Below, piece by piece: positions 44,571 through 52,388 of a stretch of 64,000 bases of DNA. Position 1 is the first letter of the stretch. Every line of letters begins with the position of its first letter. Source of the DNA: Maribacter algarum (ex Zhang et al. 2020) (GTDB taxonomy: Bacteria; Bacteroidota; Bacteroidia; Flavobacteriales; Flavobacteriaceae); NCBI RefSeq assembly GCF_005885635.1, contig NZ_VATY01000001.1, positions 992,001 to 1,056,000 of the forward strand, written 5' to 3'. The notes beneath the pieces are model-generated. The model was given only the letters and a program-made list of their open reading frames with translations. It ran no database searches and was not told where the DNA came from. Made by a program: the position numbers and the translations under genes.

Positions 44571-45704
44571 ATGAAAAAAGGATTCATAATACTACTTGCT
44601 TCACTCAGCTTTATGTATGGTTGTGGTGAGAAGAAATCTGCAGAAACTACAGTTTCTGAAAACCAAAACGCTGACGGAACCATATTACTCTCCCACCAAC
44701 AATTCGAAAATAGTGGTATGACTTTGGGAAGTCTCGAGGAAAAATCATTTCCGCTTACTATTCAAATCAACGGAATGATTGATGTTCCTCCTGAAAACAG
44801 AGCTGTGGTAAGTGCTACTATGGGAGGGTATATTAAAAAAACACCTTTGCTTATTGGTGACGTAGTTAAAAAAGGGCAAGCCTTGGTAACCCTCGAAAAC
44901 CCTGAATTCGTGACACTTCAGCAAGAGTATATGGAAATTAAGCAACAGTTGACCTATTTAAAAGCGGAGTATGACCGACAGAAAACGCTAAAGGAAGAAA
45001 ATATTACTTCTCAAAAGAGTTTTCTAAAGGCGGAAAGTGACTTCAAAACGTCCAACGCTCGATACAACGGACTTAAAAAACAATTAACCATGCTAAATAT
45101 TTCGCCCGTACATGTTGAACAAGGCAATATCAGCTCCACTGCTTCGGTTTTTGCCCCAATTGGGGGTAGCATTACTCAAGTTAATGTTAATAAGGGCACC
45201 TATGTTTCTCCCGCCTCTCCAATTTTGGAAATCATAGACAATGACCATATTCATCTTGAACTTTCGGTGTTTGAAAAAGATATTATGAAGGTTAAAAAAG
45301 GTCAGCCAATCCAATTTCGTATTCCTGAAGCATCGAAAGAAATATTTCTAGCGGAAGTTTATTTAATTGGCACTTCCATCAATGAAAACCGTACCATCAA
45401 AGTACACGGGCACTTAAAGGAAGAAAGCGAAAACAACTTCTTGACAGGAATGTTTGTAAATGCAGAAATTATTACAGAAAATAAAAGCGCAAAAGCCCTA
45501 CCGTCTGATGCTGTTGTCGAACAAGATGGGGAATTCTATGTTCTTCGGATGCTTGAAAACACTTCTGGGGGTTACTCATTCGAATCGATTGAAATCCAAC
45601 CAGGAAATGTAGCCAACGGTTTTACAGAAATCAAGAATGCCGATTCTCTTTCGACTTCAGACAGTTTTTTAACGAAAGGTGCTTTTGATGTTTTTGGGGA
45701 GTAA
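44571..45704 (+). CDS. Periplasmic adaptor lipoprotein of the metal RND efflux system
   Basis: The 377-residue protein has a lipoprotein signal (ILLASLSFMYGCGEK). It follows the membrane-fusion-protein plan: barrel-sandwich halves (VVSATMGGYIKKTPLLIGDVVKKGQALVTLENPEF and SVFAPIGGSITQVNVNKGTYVSPASPILEI), a central coiled coil between them (EYMEIKQQLTYLKAEYDRQKTLKEENITSQKSF), then beta-barrel and MP domains. It links the fused pump to the outer membrane. It is the last gene of the efflux unit, with its stop one base from the convergent ZIP gene stop. Confidence 0.9.
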   Translation: MKKGFIILLASLSFMYGCGEKKSAETTVSENQNADGTILLSHQQFENSGMTLGSLEEKSFPLTIQINGMIDVPPENRAVVSATMGGYIKKTPLLIGDVVKKGQALVTLENPEFVTLQQEYMEIKQQLTYLKAEYDRQKTLKEENITSQKSFLKAESDFKTSNARYNGLKKQLTMLNISPVHVEQGNISSTASVFAPIGGSITQVNVNKGTYVSPASPILEIIDNDHIHLELSVFEKDIMKVKKGQPIQFRIPEASKEIFLAEVYLIGTSINENRTIKVHGHLKEESENNFLTGMFVNAEIITENKSAKALPSDAVVEQDGEFYVLRMLENTSGGYSFESIEIQPGNVANGFTEIKNADSLSTSDSFLTKGAFDVFGE

Positions 45705-45705
45705 A

Positions 45706-46527
45706 CTATCCTAAACCAACATCCAATGCCATCATGACAATGAAGCCTCCTATAAAGCCCATTACTGCAATATCGGAATGTTTGTCTTGTTGCGTTTCGG
45801 GAATCACTTCTTCCACCACTACAAAAATCATAGCTCCTGCAGCAAATGAAAGTGCATAGGGTAAAATGGGTTGAAAAGTAATCACTGCCCATGCGCCAAT
45901 AACAGCCGCAATTGGTTCTACCATAGCGGAAGCCTGACCATACATAAAGCTTCTTCTCCTTGTAAGGCCTTGTCTTCTTAACGGCATCGAAACGGCGAAA
46001 CCCTCTGGAAAATTCTGTAAGCCAATGCCCAAAGCCAAAGCAACAGCACCACCGATTGTAGCACCATTAAATCCGGCAGCAACTCCACCGAAAAGTACGC
46101 CTACCGCCAAACCTTCGGGAATGTTGTGTAATGTGATTGCCAAAGTCAAAAGTGTGGTTTTGTGCCAGGGCGTTTTGATACCTTCGGCCTCGCCTTCCTT
46201 AAAGTTGATATGTAAGTGGGGTAAAATCTTGTCTAATCCAAAAAGAAAAAGTGCCCCCAGTAAAAATCCAACCGCTGCAGGAATCACTTTTACAAAACCC
46301 TCTCCAGGACTCATTTCAATCCCAGGTGCCAATAGACTCCAAAAACTGGCTGCTACCATAACACCACCAGTAAAACCAAGCATTCCATCCATCACTGAGC
46401 GTCTGGGGTTCTTGAATAAAAATACCAATGCGGCACCCGCAGCGGTTAGGCCCCACGTAAAAAGAGTGGCATAAAATGCGGCTAAAATAGGGTTTATGGA
46501 CTCAAAATAATCGACTACTTCTTGCAT
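45706..46527 (-). CDS. ZIP-family divalent metal transporter
   Basis: The 273-residue protein has 8 hydrophobic segments and the ZIP core motifs LHNIPEGLAVGVLFGG and LQNFPEGFAVSMPLRR (metal-binding His/Asn/Glu of helices 4 and 5). ZIP proteins move Zn, Fe or Mn into the cytoplasm. It starts 2 bases after the stop of the DtxR/MntR-type regulator gene, so the two form an operon and the transporter is likely metal-regulated. Confidence 0.9.
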   Translation of the reverse strand: MQEVVDYFESINPILAAFYATLFTWGLTAAGAALVFLFKNPRRSVMDGMLGFTGGVMVAASFWSLLAPGIEMSPGEGFVKVIPAAVGFLLGALFLFGLDKILPHLHINFKEGEAEGIKTPWHKTTLLTLAITLHNIPEGLAVGVLFGGVAAGFNGATIGGAVALALGIGLQNFPEGFAVSMPLRRQGLTRRRSFMYGQASAMVEPIAAVIGAWAVITFQPILPYALSFAAGAMIFVVVEEVIPETQQDKHSDIAVMGFIGGFIVMMALDVGLG

Positions 46528-46529
46528 GG

Positions 46530-47186
46530 CTATTCCGTTATTTTCAAATACAGGTTAGTGGCTATTTGGCTAGAAATATGAATGGTTCTTTCTTTAATTT
46601 GTATATCAATTGAACCATCAAATTCTTCTTTGTCGAGAACAAGAATTGTGTCTCCCAAAGCAATTTTATTTTTGTCTAAAAACTTTAGAAACGGTGGGGA
46701 AGAATCCTTCACACCGACACAGATTCCACTTTTACCGATAGGGACCTCATTCAACAGTTTCTTGATGGCTTTTTTGAATTCACCTTTTTTCGAAGGAATA
46801 GGGTCACCATGCGGGTCTACTTGTGGAAAGCCAAGATGTTTATCAAGTTGGTCGACCAACTTTTCACTTTTGATATGTTCCAACTGTTCAGCTACCTCAT
46901 GTACTTCATCCCACGAAAAATCAAGTTTTTCAACAAGAAAGACCTCCCATAAGCGATGCTTACGAACCAAGGAAAGCGCAATTTTTTGGCCATATTCAGT
47001 CAGACTAACTCCCTTATAGGGCTTATAATTAGCCACCCCCTTTTCCGAGAGTTTCTTCACCATATCTGTAACCGAAGAAGGCTTGGTGTCCATTTGTTCC
47101 GCCACAGCATTGGTAGAAACAGTCGTGTTCTCTCCCTTGCCTAGGTGGTAAATCGCCTTGATATAGTCTTCCTCAGAAAGTGTCAT
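46530..47186 (-). CDS. MntR/DtxR-family metal-dependent repressor
   Basis: The 218-residue protein has the DtxR-type N-terminal winged helix (EEDYIKAIYHLG, VSTNAVAEQMDTKPSSVTDMVKKLSEKGVANYKPYKGVSLTEYG), the dimerisation domain (RKHRLWEVFLVEKLDFSWDEVHEVAEQLEHIKSEKLVDQLDKHLGFP) and a C-terminal FeoA/SH3-like domain. In EVAEQLEH the position that is Cys in DtxR/IdeR is Glu, as in MntR, which suggests Mn(II) sensing; the N-terminal Asp of MntR is kept but its Glu11 is Lys. It forms an operon with the ZIP gene and is divergent from a TonB-dependent receptor. Confidence 0.87.
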   Translation of the reverse strand: MTLSEEDYIKAIYHLGKGENTTVSTNAVAEQMDTKPSSVTDMVKKLSEKGVANYKPYKGVSLTEYGQKIALSLVRKHRLWEVFLVEKLDFSWDEVHEVAEQLEHIKSEKLVDQLDKHLGFPQVDPHGDPIPSKKGEFKKAIKKLLNEVPIGKSGICVGVKDSSPPFLKFLDKNKIALGDTILVLDKEEFDGSIDIQIKERTIHISSQIATNLYLKITE

Positions 47187-47233
47187 AAAATCAAAATATC
47201 AACAAAAATACATTTTTATATATAAAAACAAAT

Positions 47234-47252
47234 ATTTAGCTTTGTCTAAAAT
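47234..47252 (+). promoter_or_regulatory. Putative MntR/DtxR-type operator over the receptor promoter
   Basis: ATTTAG (47234-47239) and CTAAAAT (47246-47252) form an inverted repeat with a 6-base spacer. TAGCTTTG (47237-47244), a TAnnTTTG-type -7 box for the receptor gene, lies inside it. On the other strand TATTTTTG (47210 to 47203) is a candidate -7 box for the regulator gene. The position in the 94-base divergent gap suggests control of both directions. Confidence 0.45.
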
Positions 47253-47280
47253 TATTTTTTTAATACCCAAAAAAGGAAAT

Positions 47281-49554
47281 TTGATTTATAATAAAATAAG
47301 CCTTCTACTTTTTTTGCTGTTTGGCCTAGGTTTTACCTCAATCCAAGCGCAACAAGGAGAAATTAGCGGTGTTATAGCCGATGACCTAACGGTTATTCCC
47401 TTTGCCAATGTATATTTAGAAGGAACTACTATAGGCACTTCTTCTGATGAAGATGGAAAATATAGTTTAAAGAATATCCCAGAAGGTAAGTACAAACTAC
47501 GCGTGAAAGTTTTAGGATATCGTGATTTTTCTAAGACTATTTCTGTTGGTTCAAATGAGCGACTAACTATTCCCATTCAAATGATTGCAGCTTCGGAGCA
47601 ATTGGAAGAAATGGTAGTTTCAGGAACTTTAAAAGCAGTAAGTCGTTCTGAGAGTCCGGTGCCTGTGGAAGTGTATAGTCCGACTTTTTTGAAAAAGAAT
47701 CCCACTGCTAGTATTTTCGAAGCTTTACAAAATGTGAATGGTGTCCGGCCCCAAATTAACTGTAATGTTTGTAATACCGGTGATATTCATATTAATGGCT
47801 TGGAAGGTCCGTATACCTTAGTTTTAATTGATGGGATGCCCATTGTAAGTGGTTTAGGAACGGTTTACGGATTATCAGGAATTCCAAATTCCCTAATTGA
47901 ACAAATCGAAATTGTTAAAGGTCCAGCCTCTAGTTTATATGGAAGCGAGGCAGTTGGCGGACTAATCAATGTTATCACCAAAAACACTTTAGAGGCTCCT
48001 GATTTTGCCGCAGATGCCTTTCTTACTGGATGGGGAGAATACAATCTTGACCTTGGTGCCAAAATTGATGTCGGCAAAAAGACCGATTTGCTGTTGGGTG
48101 TAAACTACTTCAATTATGACCAACTGATTGACAACAACGGTGATAATTTTACCGATTTAACCCTTCAAGACCGCATCTCTGTTTTTCAAAAATGGAGTTT
48201 TCTACGCAAGGACAATCGCATCCTCTCTCTGGCAGGTCGCTTCTTCTATGAAGATAGATGGGGCGGTGAACTACAATGGACACCCGAATTCAGAGGTGGT
48301 GATGAAATTTATGGTGAAAGCATTTATACAAGACGTTGGGAAGTCTTGGGCAAATACCAATTGCCTGTAAAAGAAAAGCTGTTACTTTCTTTCTCGTATA
48401 ACGACCATGCACAGAACTCCGTTTACGGCAATGTCCCCTATCTGGCAGATCAACGCATCGGCTTTACACAATTGACTTGGGATAAGAAAGTGGGCAATCA
48501 TGATGTTTTGGTTGGTAGTGCTTTGCGATATAATTTTTATGACGACAACACTCCGGCAACCGTTTCTGCTGATGAAGTAGTTATTCCCAGTCTGTTTGTA
48601 CAAGACGAAATTAGTCTAGCCAAAAAACATTCCCTTTTATTGGGAATGCGGTATGACTACGACAAACGCCACGGAAACATCTTTACCCCCCGAACCGCCT
48701 ACCGATGGAAAATGACCGACAATGACATTCTACGACTGAATGCGGGTACCGGTTTTCGCGTGGTGAATTTATTTACAGAAGACCACGCAGCGCTTACAGG
48801 GGCACGTGATGTGATTGTAACCGAAGAGCTCGAACCCGAACGCTCTTTCAATTTGAACCTGAATTATTTGAAAAAGATTTATAGTGAAAACGGCACGTTT
48901 GCCAGCGTCGATGCTTCTTTATTCTACACCAATTTTAGTAATGCCATTCTCCCTGATTATGATACGAATCCCAATCAAATTATCTATGACAATTTAAACG
49001 GAACCTCTATTTCTCAAGGAATAAGTGCAAATATCGATGTCGTGTTTCCCTCAGGGTTTAAATTTTTAGTAGGAGCCACCTTTCAAGATGTAAAACATAC
49101 TGAAAATGGTATTTCAAGACGTCAAATACTTACCGAGAGCTATACAGGAACTTGGAATTTCGGTTACAACTTCAGAAACCTAAAATTAAGTGTTGATTAT
49201 ACGGGAAACCTATATGGTCCAATGCGTTTACCAACTTTAGGTGAAAGAGACCCTCGTAGCGACTTTTCACCTGTTTGGAGTATTCAAAACATACAATTCA
49301 CCTACAAGGGGATAGGTGATTTTGAGTTTTATGGCGGTATCAAAAACTTGTTAGATTGGACACCGAACAGAGGTAACCCATTTATTATAGCCCGTGCCAA
49401 TGACCCTTTTGATAAGAATGTGGTTTTTGACAACAACGGTGATGTGGTCCCTACAGCAGATAACCCAAATGCTTTAACTTTTGATCCTTCTTACGTTTAC
49501 GGTCCAAACCAAGGTATTCGCGGATTCTTCGGAATGCGCTATCGATTGAACTAG
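47281..49554 (+). CDS. TonB-dependent receptor with carboxypeptidase-regulatory domain, likely metal-related
   Basis: I propose the TTG at 47281, preceded by AAAAGGAAA, because the TTG at 47242 lies in the promoter/operator; this yields 757 residues. Signal peptide ISLLLFLLFGLGFTSIQAQ; CarboxypepD_reg domain ~25-105 (GVIADDLTVIPFANVYLEGTTIGTSSDEDGKYSL); plug with CNVCNTGDIHINGLEGPYTLVLIDGMPIVSG, then the barrel to the terminal GMRYRLN. The CxxC in the plug is typical of a receptor subfamily often found beside metal genes. Regulator context suggests metal or metallophore uptake, by inference. Confidence 0.88.
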   Translation: MIYNKISLLLFLLFGLGFTSIQAQQGEISGVIADDLTVIPFANVYLEGTTIGTSSDEDGKYSLKNIPEGKYKLRVKVLGYRDFSKTISVGSNERLTIPIQMIAASEQLEEMVVSGTLKAVSRSESPVPVEVYSPTFLKKNPTASIFEALQNVNGVRPQINCNVCNTGDIHINGLEGPYTLVLIDGMPIVSGLGTVYGLSGIPNSLIEQIEIVKGPASSLYGSEAVGGLINVITKNTLEAPDFAADAFLTGWGEYNLDLGAKIDVGKKTDLLLGVNYFNYDQLIDNNGDNFTDLTLQDRISVFQKWSFLRKDNRILSLAGRFFYEDRWGGELQWTPEFRGGDEIYGESIYTRRWEVLGKYQLPVKEKLLLSFSYNDHAQNSVYGNVPYLADQRIGFTQLTWDKKVGNHDVLVGSALRYNFYDDNTPATVSADEVVIPSLFVQDEISLAKKHSLLLGMRYDYDKRHGNIFTPRTAYRWKMTDNDILRLNAGTGFRVVNLFTEDHAALTGARDVIVTEELEPERSFNLNLNYLKKIYSENGTFASVDASLFYTNFSNAILPDYDTNPNQIIYDNLNGTSISQGISANIDVVFPSGFKFLVGATFQDVKHTENGISRRQILTESYTGTWNFGYNFRNLKLSVDYTGNLYGPMRLPTLGERDPRSDFSPVWSIQNIQFTYKGIGDFEFYGGIKNLLDWTPNRGNPFIIARANDPFDKNVVFDNNGDVVPTADNPNALTFDPSYVYGPNQGIRGFFGMRYRLN

Positions 49555-49595
49555 TTAATACTTATTTTTGAAAGAATTAACGCAATCTACTTTTT

Positions 49596-50747
49596 TTGAA
49601 TAATTCCTCTCATTTTGATTTTATCATAATTGGTGCCGGGGCTGCGGGATTAATGTTGGCCGATGCTATGATTTCCGATGATTTCTTCAAGGGAAAATCT
49701 ATCCTCCTCTTAGACAGAGACACCAAGCAAAATAACGACCGTACCTGGTGCTTTTGGGAAAAGGGAGAAGGGCAATTCGATGCGATAGTCCATAAAAAAT
49801 GGAATCATATTTTTTTTGGTGGGAAGCAATTTTCGAATCGGTTTAATATCAATCCATATACCTACAAAATGGTTCGAGGGATTGACTTTTATAATTCCCT
49901 TTTGCAACGAATAGAAGCTCATCCTGGAATTGCTTTCAAGCAAGCTGAAATTCATGATGTATCAGATGATGGTAAAATTGTAAAAGTTTCTACCTCACAT
50001 GAAACATATTTAGGAGTAAAGGTCTTCAACAGCATTTTTAACTATAGAATGGCTAAGCATCAAGAAAAGTATCCAGTGCTCCAACAGCATTTTATAGGAT
50101 GGTTTGTAAAAACTCCGAAACCTGTTTTCGATGCTGACCAAGCCACTTATATGGACTTTTCAATTGAACAAAAAGGAAATACGCGTTTTATGTATGTATT
50201 ACCGACTTCAGAAAATGAGGCACTTATCGAGCACACCCTGTTTTCCGAGGATTTATTGCCAAAGGAAGAATACGAAACAGCCATAAAAGAATATCTGCAA
50301 AAGGAATTGGACACTACGGACTATGAAATCATAGAAACCGAAATGGGTAGTATTCCCATGACCTGTTACGATTTTAAGGAGCATCACACGCAAAACATGC
50401 GCTATATTGGCACTGCGGGTGGTTGGGCCAAACCAAGTACAGGATATACCTTTGCCAGTACGGCAAGAAAAATTCCAGTATTACTCGAGTATATCAAAAC
50501 TGGAAAACCTTTGAACAGTTTGGGTTTCAAAAATCGATTTTGGTTTTATGACCTGTTGTTTTTAGATGTGCTCTATAAAGACAATTCAAAAGGCTATCAC
50601 ATCTTTGAAACCTTATTCAAGAATAGGAATCCTAAGCTGATTTTTAAGTTTTTAGACGAACAAACCAACCTTTGGGAAGATATCAAATATATTTCGGGCT
50701 GTCCGAAAAGGACATTTATAAAAGCACTATTTCGCAGATTGTTCTAA
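49596..50747 (+). CDS. crtY: Lycopene beta-cyclase-like FAD protein
   Basis: The 383-residue protein begins with TTG (MNNSSHFDFIIIGAGAAGLMLADAM), which contains the GxGxxG FAD/NAD loop, followed by the lycopene cyclase block LLLDRDTKQNNDRTWCFWEKGEG and, later, AGGWAKPSTGYTFASTARK. It cyclises the psi ends of lycopene to beta-carotene, the precursor of zeaxanthin or similar pigments of marine Flavobacteriaceae. No other crt synthesis gene is near except the convergent prenyl synthase. Its stop overlaps that gene end by 4 bases. Confidence 0.9.
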   Translation: MNNSSHFDFIIIGAGAAGLMLADAMISDDFFKGKSILLLDRDTKQNNDRTWCFWEKGEGQFDAIVHKKWNHIFFGGKQFSNRFNINPYTYKMVRGIDFYNSLLQRIEAHPGIAFKQAEIHDVSDDGKIVKVSTSHETYLGVKVFNSIFNYRMAKHQEKYPVLQQHFIGWFVKTPKPVFDADQATYMDFSIEQKGNTRFMYVLPTSENEALIEHTLFSEDLLPKEEYETAIKEYLQKELDTTDYEIIETEMGSIPMTCYDFKEHHTQNMRYIGTAGGWAKPSTGYTFASTARKIPVLLEYIKTGKPLNSLGFKNRFWFYDLLFLDVLYKDNSKGYHIFETLFKNRNPKLIFKFLDEQTNLWEDIKYISGCPKRTFIKALFRRLF

Positions 50748-51718
50748 ACCTTTCTCCGCATTAAGTTCTCTCCAAATAGATGAAGCAATTTCTTTTTATC
50801 ATCAGATATTTTTAGGGCCTCAAGAACTGCAAAGGCTTTTTCTGTATACGATTCTATTTCAACTTGCGTACGATTTGTAGAACCGCTTTCCGTGAAAATT
50901 GCTTTGATTGTTTTTATCTTATCAGAAGGGTCTTCAGGTTGAATGGAAAACAAATCTGAAAGTTCTTTCTTTTGAATCGCTGTACCCATTTCCAATGCTT
51001 TCAAGTATAAAAAGGTCTTTTTGTTCTCAATGATATCACCTCCTACCTGTTTTCCAAAGGTTTTAGGATCTCCGAAAGCATCTAAATAATCATCTTGAAG
51101 TTGAAAGGCGATACCCAAATTCCGACCGAATTCATAAATACTACCCTGGTCTTCAATAGATGCTTGAGCGATTATACCGCCCATTTTTAAGGCCGCTGCA
51201 ACCAAAACCGCAGTTTTGAATTCAATCATTTTCAAATACTCCCCTTGAGTGACATCATCACGTGTTTCGAAGTCAACGTCATATTGTTGGCCCTCACACA
51301 CTTCAATGGCAGTTTTACTAAATAATTTGGCCAAATCTCGGAAAATCTCACCTTCATAATTCTCAAACAATTGATAGGCATTGATGAGCATCGCATCACC
51401 TGAAAGTATTCCCGTATTGATATCCCATTTTTCGTGAACCGTTTCTTTACCCCTGCGTAAAGGAGCATCATCCATAATATCATCATGAACTAAAGAAAAG
51501 TTATGAAAAACCTCAATTGCCAAAGCTGCATCAAGTGCCTTTTTATAATCCGTTCCAAACACTTCGGTTGCCATCAGAACCAGCACGGGGCGTAAACGTT
51601 TACCGCCTAAGCTCAATATATAAGTAATAGGTTCATAAAGGTTAATGGGCTCTCTAGTAGCGGTTTTGGACTCTAAATACGAAATGAATTCATTTCGATA
51701 ATGTTCGATTGAATGCAT
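50744..51718 (-). CDS. Polyprenyl diphosphate synthase (FPP/GGPP type)
   Basis: The ATG at 51718 gives 324 residues (MHSIEHYRNEFISYLESK); an upstream in-frame start would add ten residues with no homology. It has the first Asp-rich motif DDIMDD with RRG (HDDIMDDAPLRRGKET), and the second in FQLQDDYLDAFGD. It condenses isopentenyl diphosphate with allylic diphosphates; an aromatic residue (Phe) five before the first motif suggests a C15-C20 product. Tail-to-tail with crtY. The pairing suggests supply of carotenoid precursors, but it may also serve quinones. Confidence 0.88.
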   Translation of the reverse strand: MHSIEHYRNEFISYLESKTATREPINLYEPITYILSLGGKRLRPVLVLMATEVFGTDYKKALDAALAIEVFHNFSLVHDDIMDDAPLRRGKETVHEKWDINTGILSGDAMLINAYQLFENYEGEIFRDLAKLFSKTAIEVCEGQQYDVDFETRDDVTQGEYLKMIEFKTAVLVAAALKMGGIIAQASIEDQGSIYEFGRNLGIAFQLQDDYLDAFGDPKTFGKQVGGDIIENKKTFLYLKALEMGTAIQKKELSDLFSIQPEDPSDKIKTIKAIFTESGSTNRTQVEIESYTEKAFAVLEALKISDDKKKLLHLFGENLMRRKV

Positions 51719-51820
51719 GCAGCAGATTTTCTTCAAAAATACGTCCAAATTACGAAACTGTTATCGGTAGACCTGATACTATGGAAATTTTCGAAAATAA
51801 TGAAACAAACAACCTAAATA

Positions 51821-52069
51821 CTAAAATAGCTCAACACATTCAAAGCCGAATTTTTTCAGTTCTTGAGCTAAAAAGTTGTTCACAACAATATTGGCATTAA
51901 TCCGTAATATATTGTCTATATCTTCGAGATCAAAGTTCCACTTGTTTTTTCCAACAATGAGATTCAATATATCTTCAACCATTCCTATCTCATCTTCATT
52001 CGCAATGGTAGTCTTAAAAATAGAAATCTCCGTTTGGTTGATAAAAACGTTTACTGTTTTCTCGCTCAT
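51821..52069 (-). CDS. Small HMA-like protein lacking the CxxC motif
   Basis: The 82-residue acidic protein has the strand-helix pattern of small ferredoxin-fold proteins: NVFINQTEISIFKTTI, then NKWNFDLEDIDNILRINANIVVNNFLAQELKKFGFECVELF. The WNFDLED...ILRI block is common in short Bacteroidota proteins related to heavy-metal-associated domains without the metal-binding cysteines. Function unknown. It follows the Bor-like gene with a 7-base gap on the same strand. Confidence 0.65.
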   Translation of the reverse strand: MSEKTVNVFINQTEISIFKTTIANEDEIGMVEDILNLIVGKNKWNFDLEDIDNILRINANIVVNNFLAQELKKFGFECVELF

Positions 52070-52076
52070 AATATTC

Positions 52077-52367
52077 TTATCTGGTTACAATGGTTTGGGT
52101 CGGAGTATAAATACCTAAGGTAAGTACTGCTAATACTATATTTCCAAACGTTTGTTTGGTAGAAACCGTATAGTCATTAGCTGAACCCGCCATTTCTTCA
52201 GGATTGCAGGAATCATCCTTGACAGTTCCAAAGAACATATGGTGATTCAATTCTTTAGCATATGAAGTGCCTTGAGCACCTTTACCAACTATTTGTTGAC
52301 TTGAAGAACATGAAGCAAATAAGAACGTTATTGCGGCGATTGTGGATAATTTAGTAATACGTTTCAT
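52077..52367 (-). CDS. Bor-like lipoprotein
   Basis: The 96-residue protein has a lipobox (TFLFASCSSS) and a C-terminal part that resembles the lambda Bor lipoprotein: HHMFFGTVKDDSCNPEEMAGSANDYTVSTKQTFGNIVLAVLTLGIYTPTQTIV (Bor has LLGFITLGIYTPLEARV). Bor is a phage-encoded outer-membrane lipoprotein linked to serum resistance; here no phage genes surround it, so it is a chromosomal homologue of unknown role. Two cysteines are present, one being the lipidation site. It lies 21 bases after the stop of the leftward TonB receptor gene. Confidence 0.75.
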   Translation of the reverse strand: MKRITKLSTIAAITFLFASCSSSQQIVGKGAQGTSYAKELNHHMFFGTVKDDSCNPEEMAGSANDYTVSTKQTFGNIVLAVLTLGIYTPTQTIVTR

Positions 52368-52388
52368 GATTTTATATTGAGTTATTAA

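Noticed and set aside
46025-46474. 149-residue forward frame opposite the ZIP transporter
   Set aside because: Pro/Ala/Lys-rich shadow of the ZIP helices with no start signal.
52077-52367. Prophage remnant around the Bor-like gene
   Set aside because: No integrase, phage structural or lysis genes, and no attachment repeats are seen nearby.
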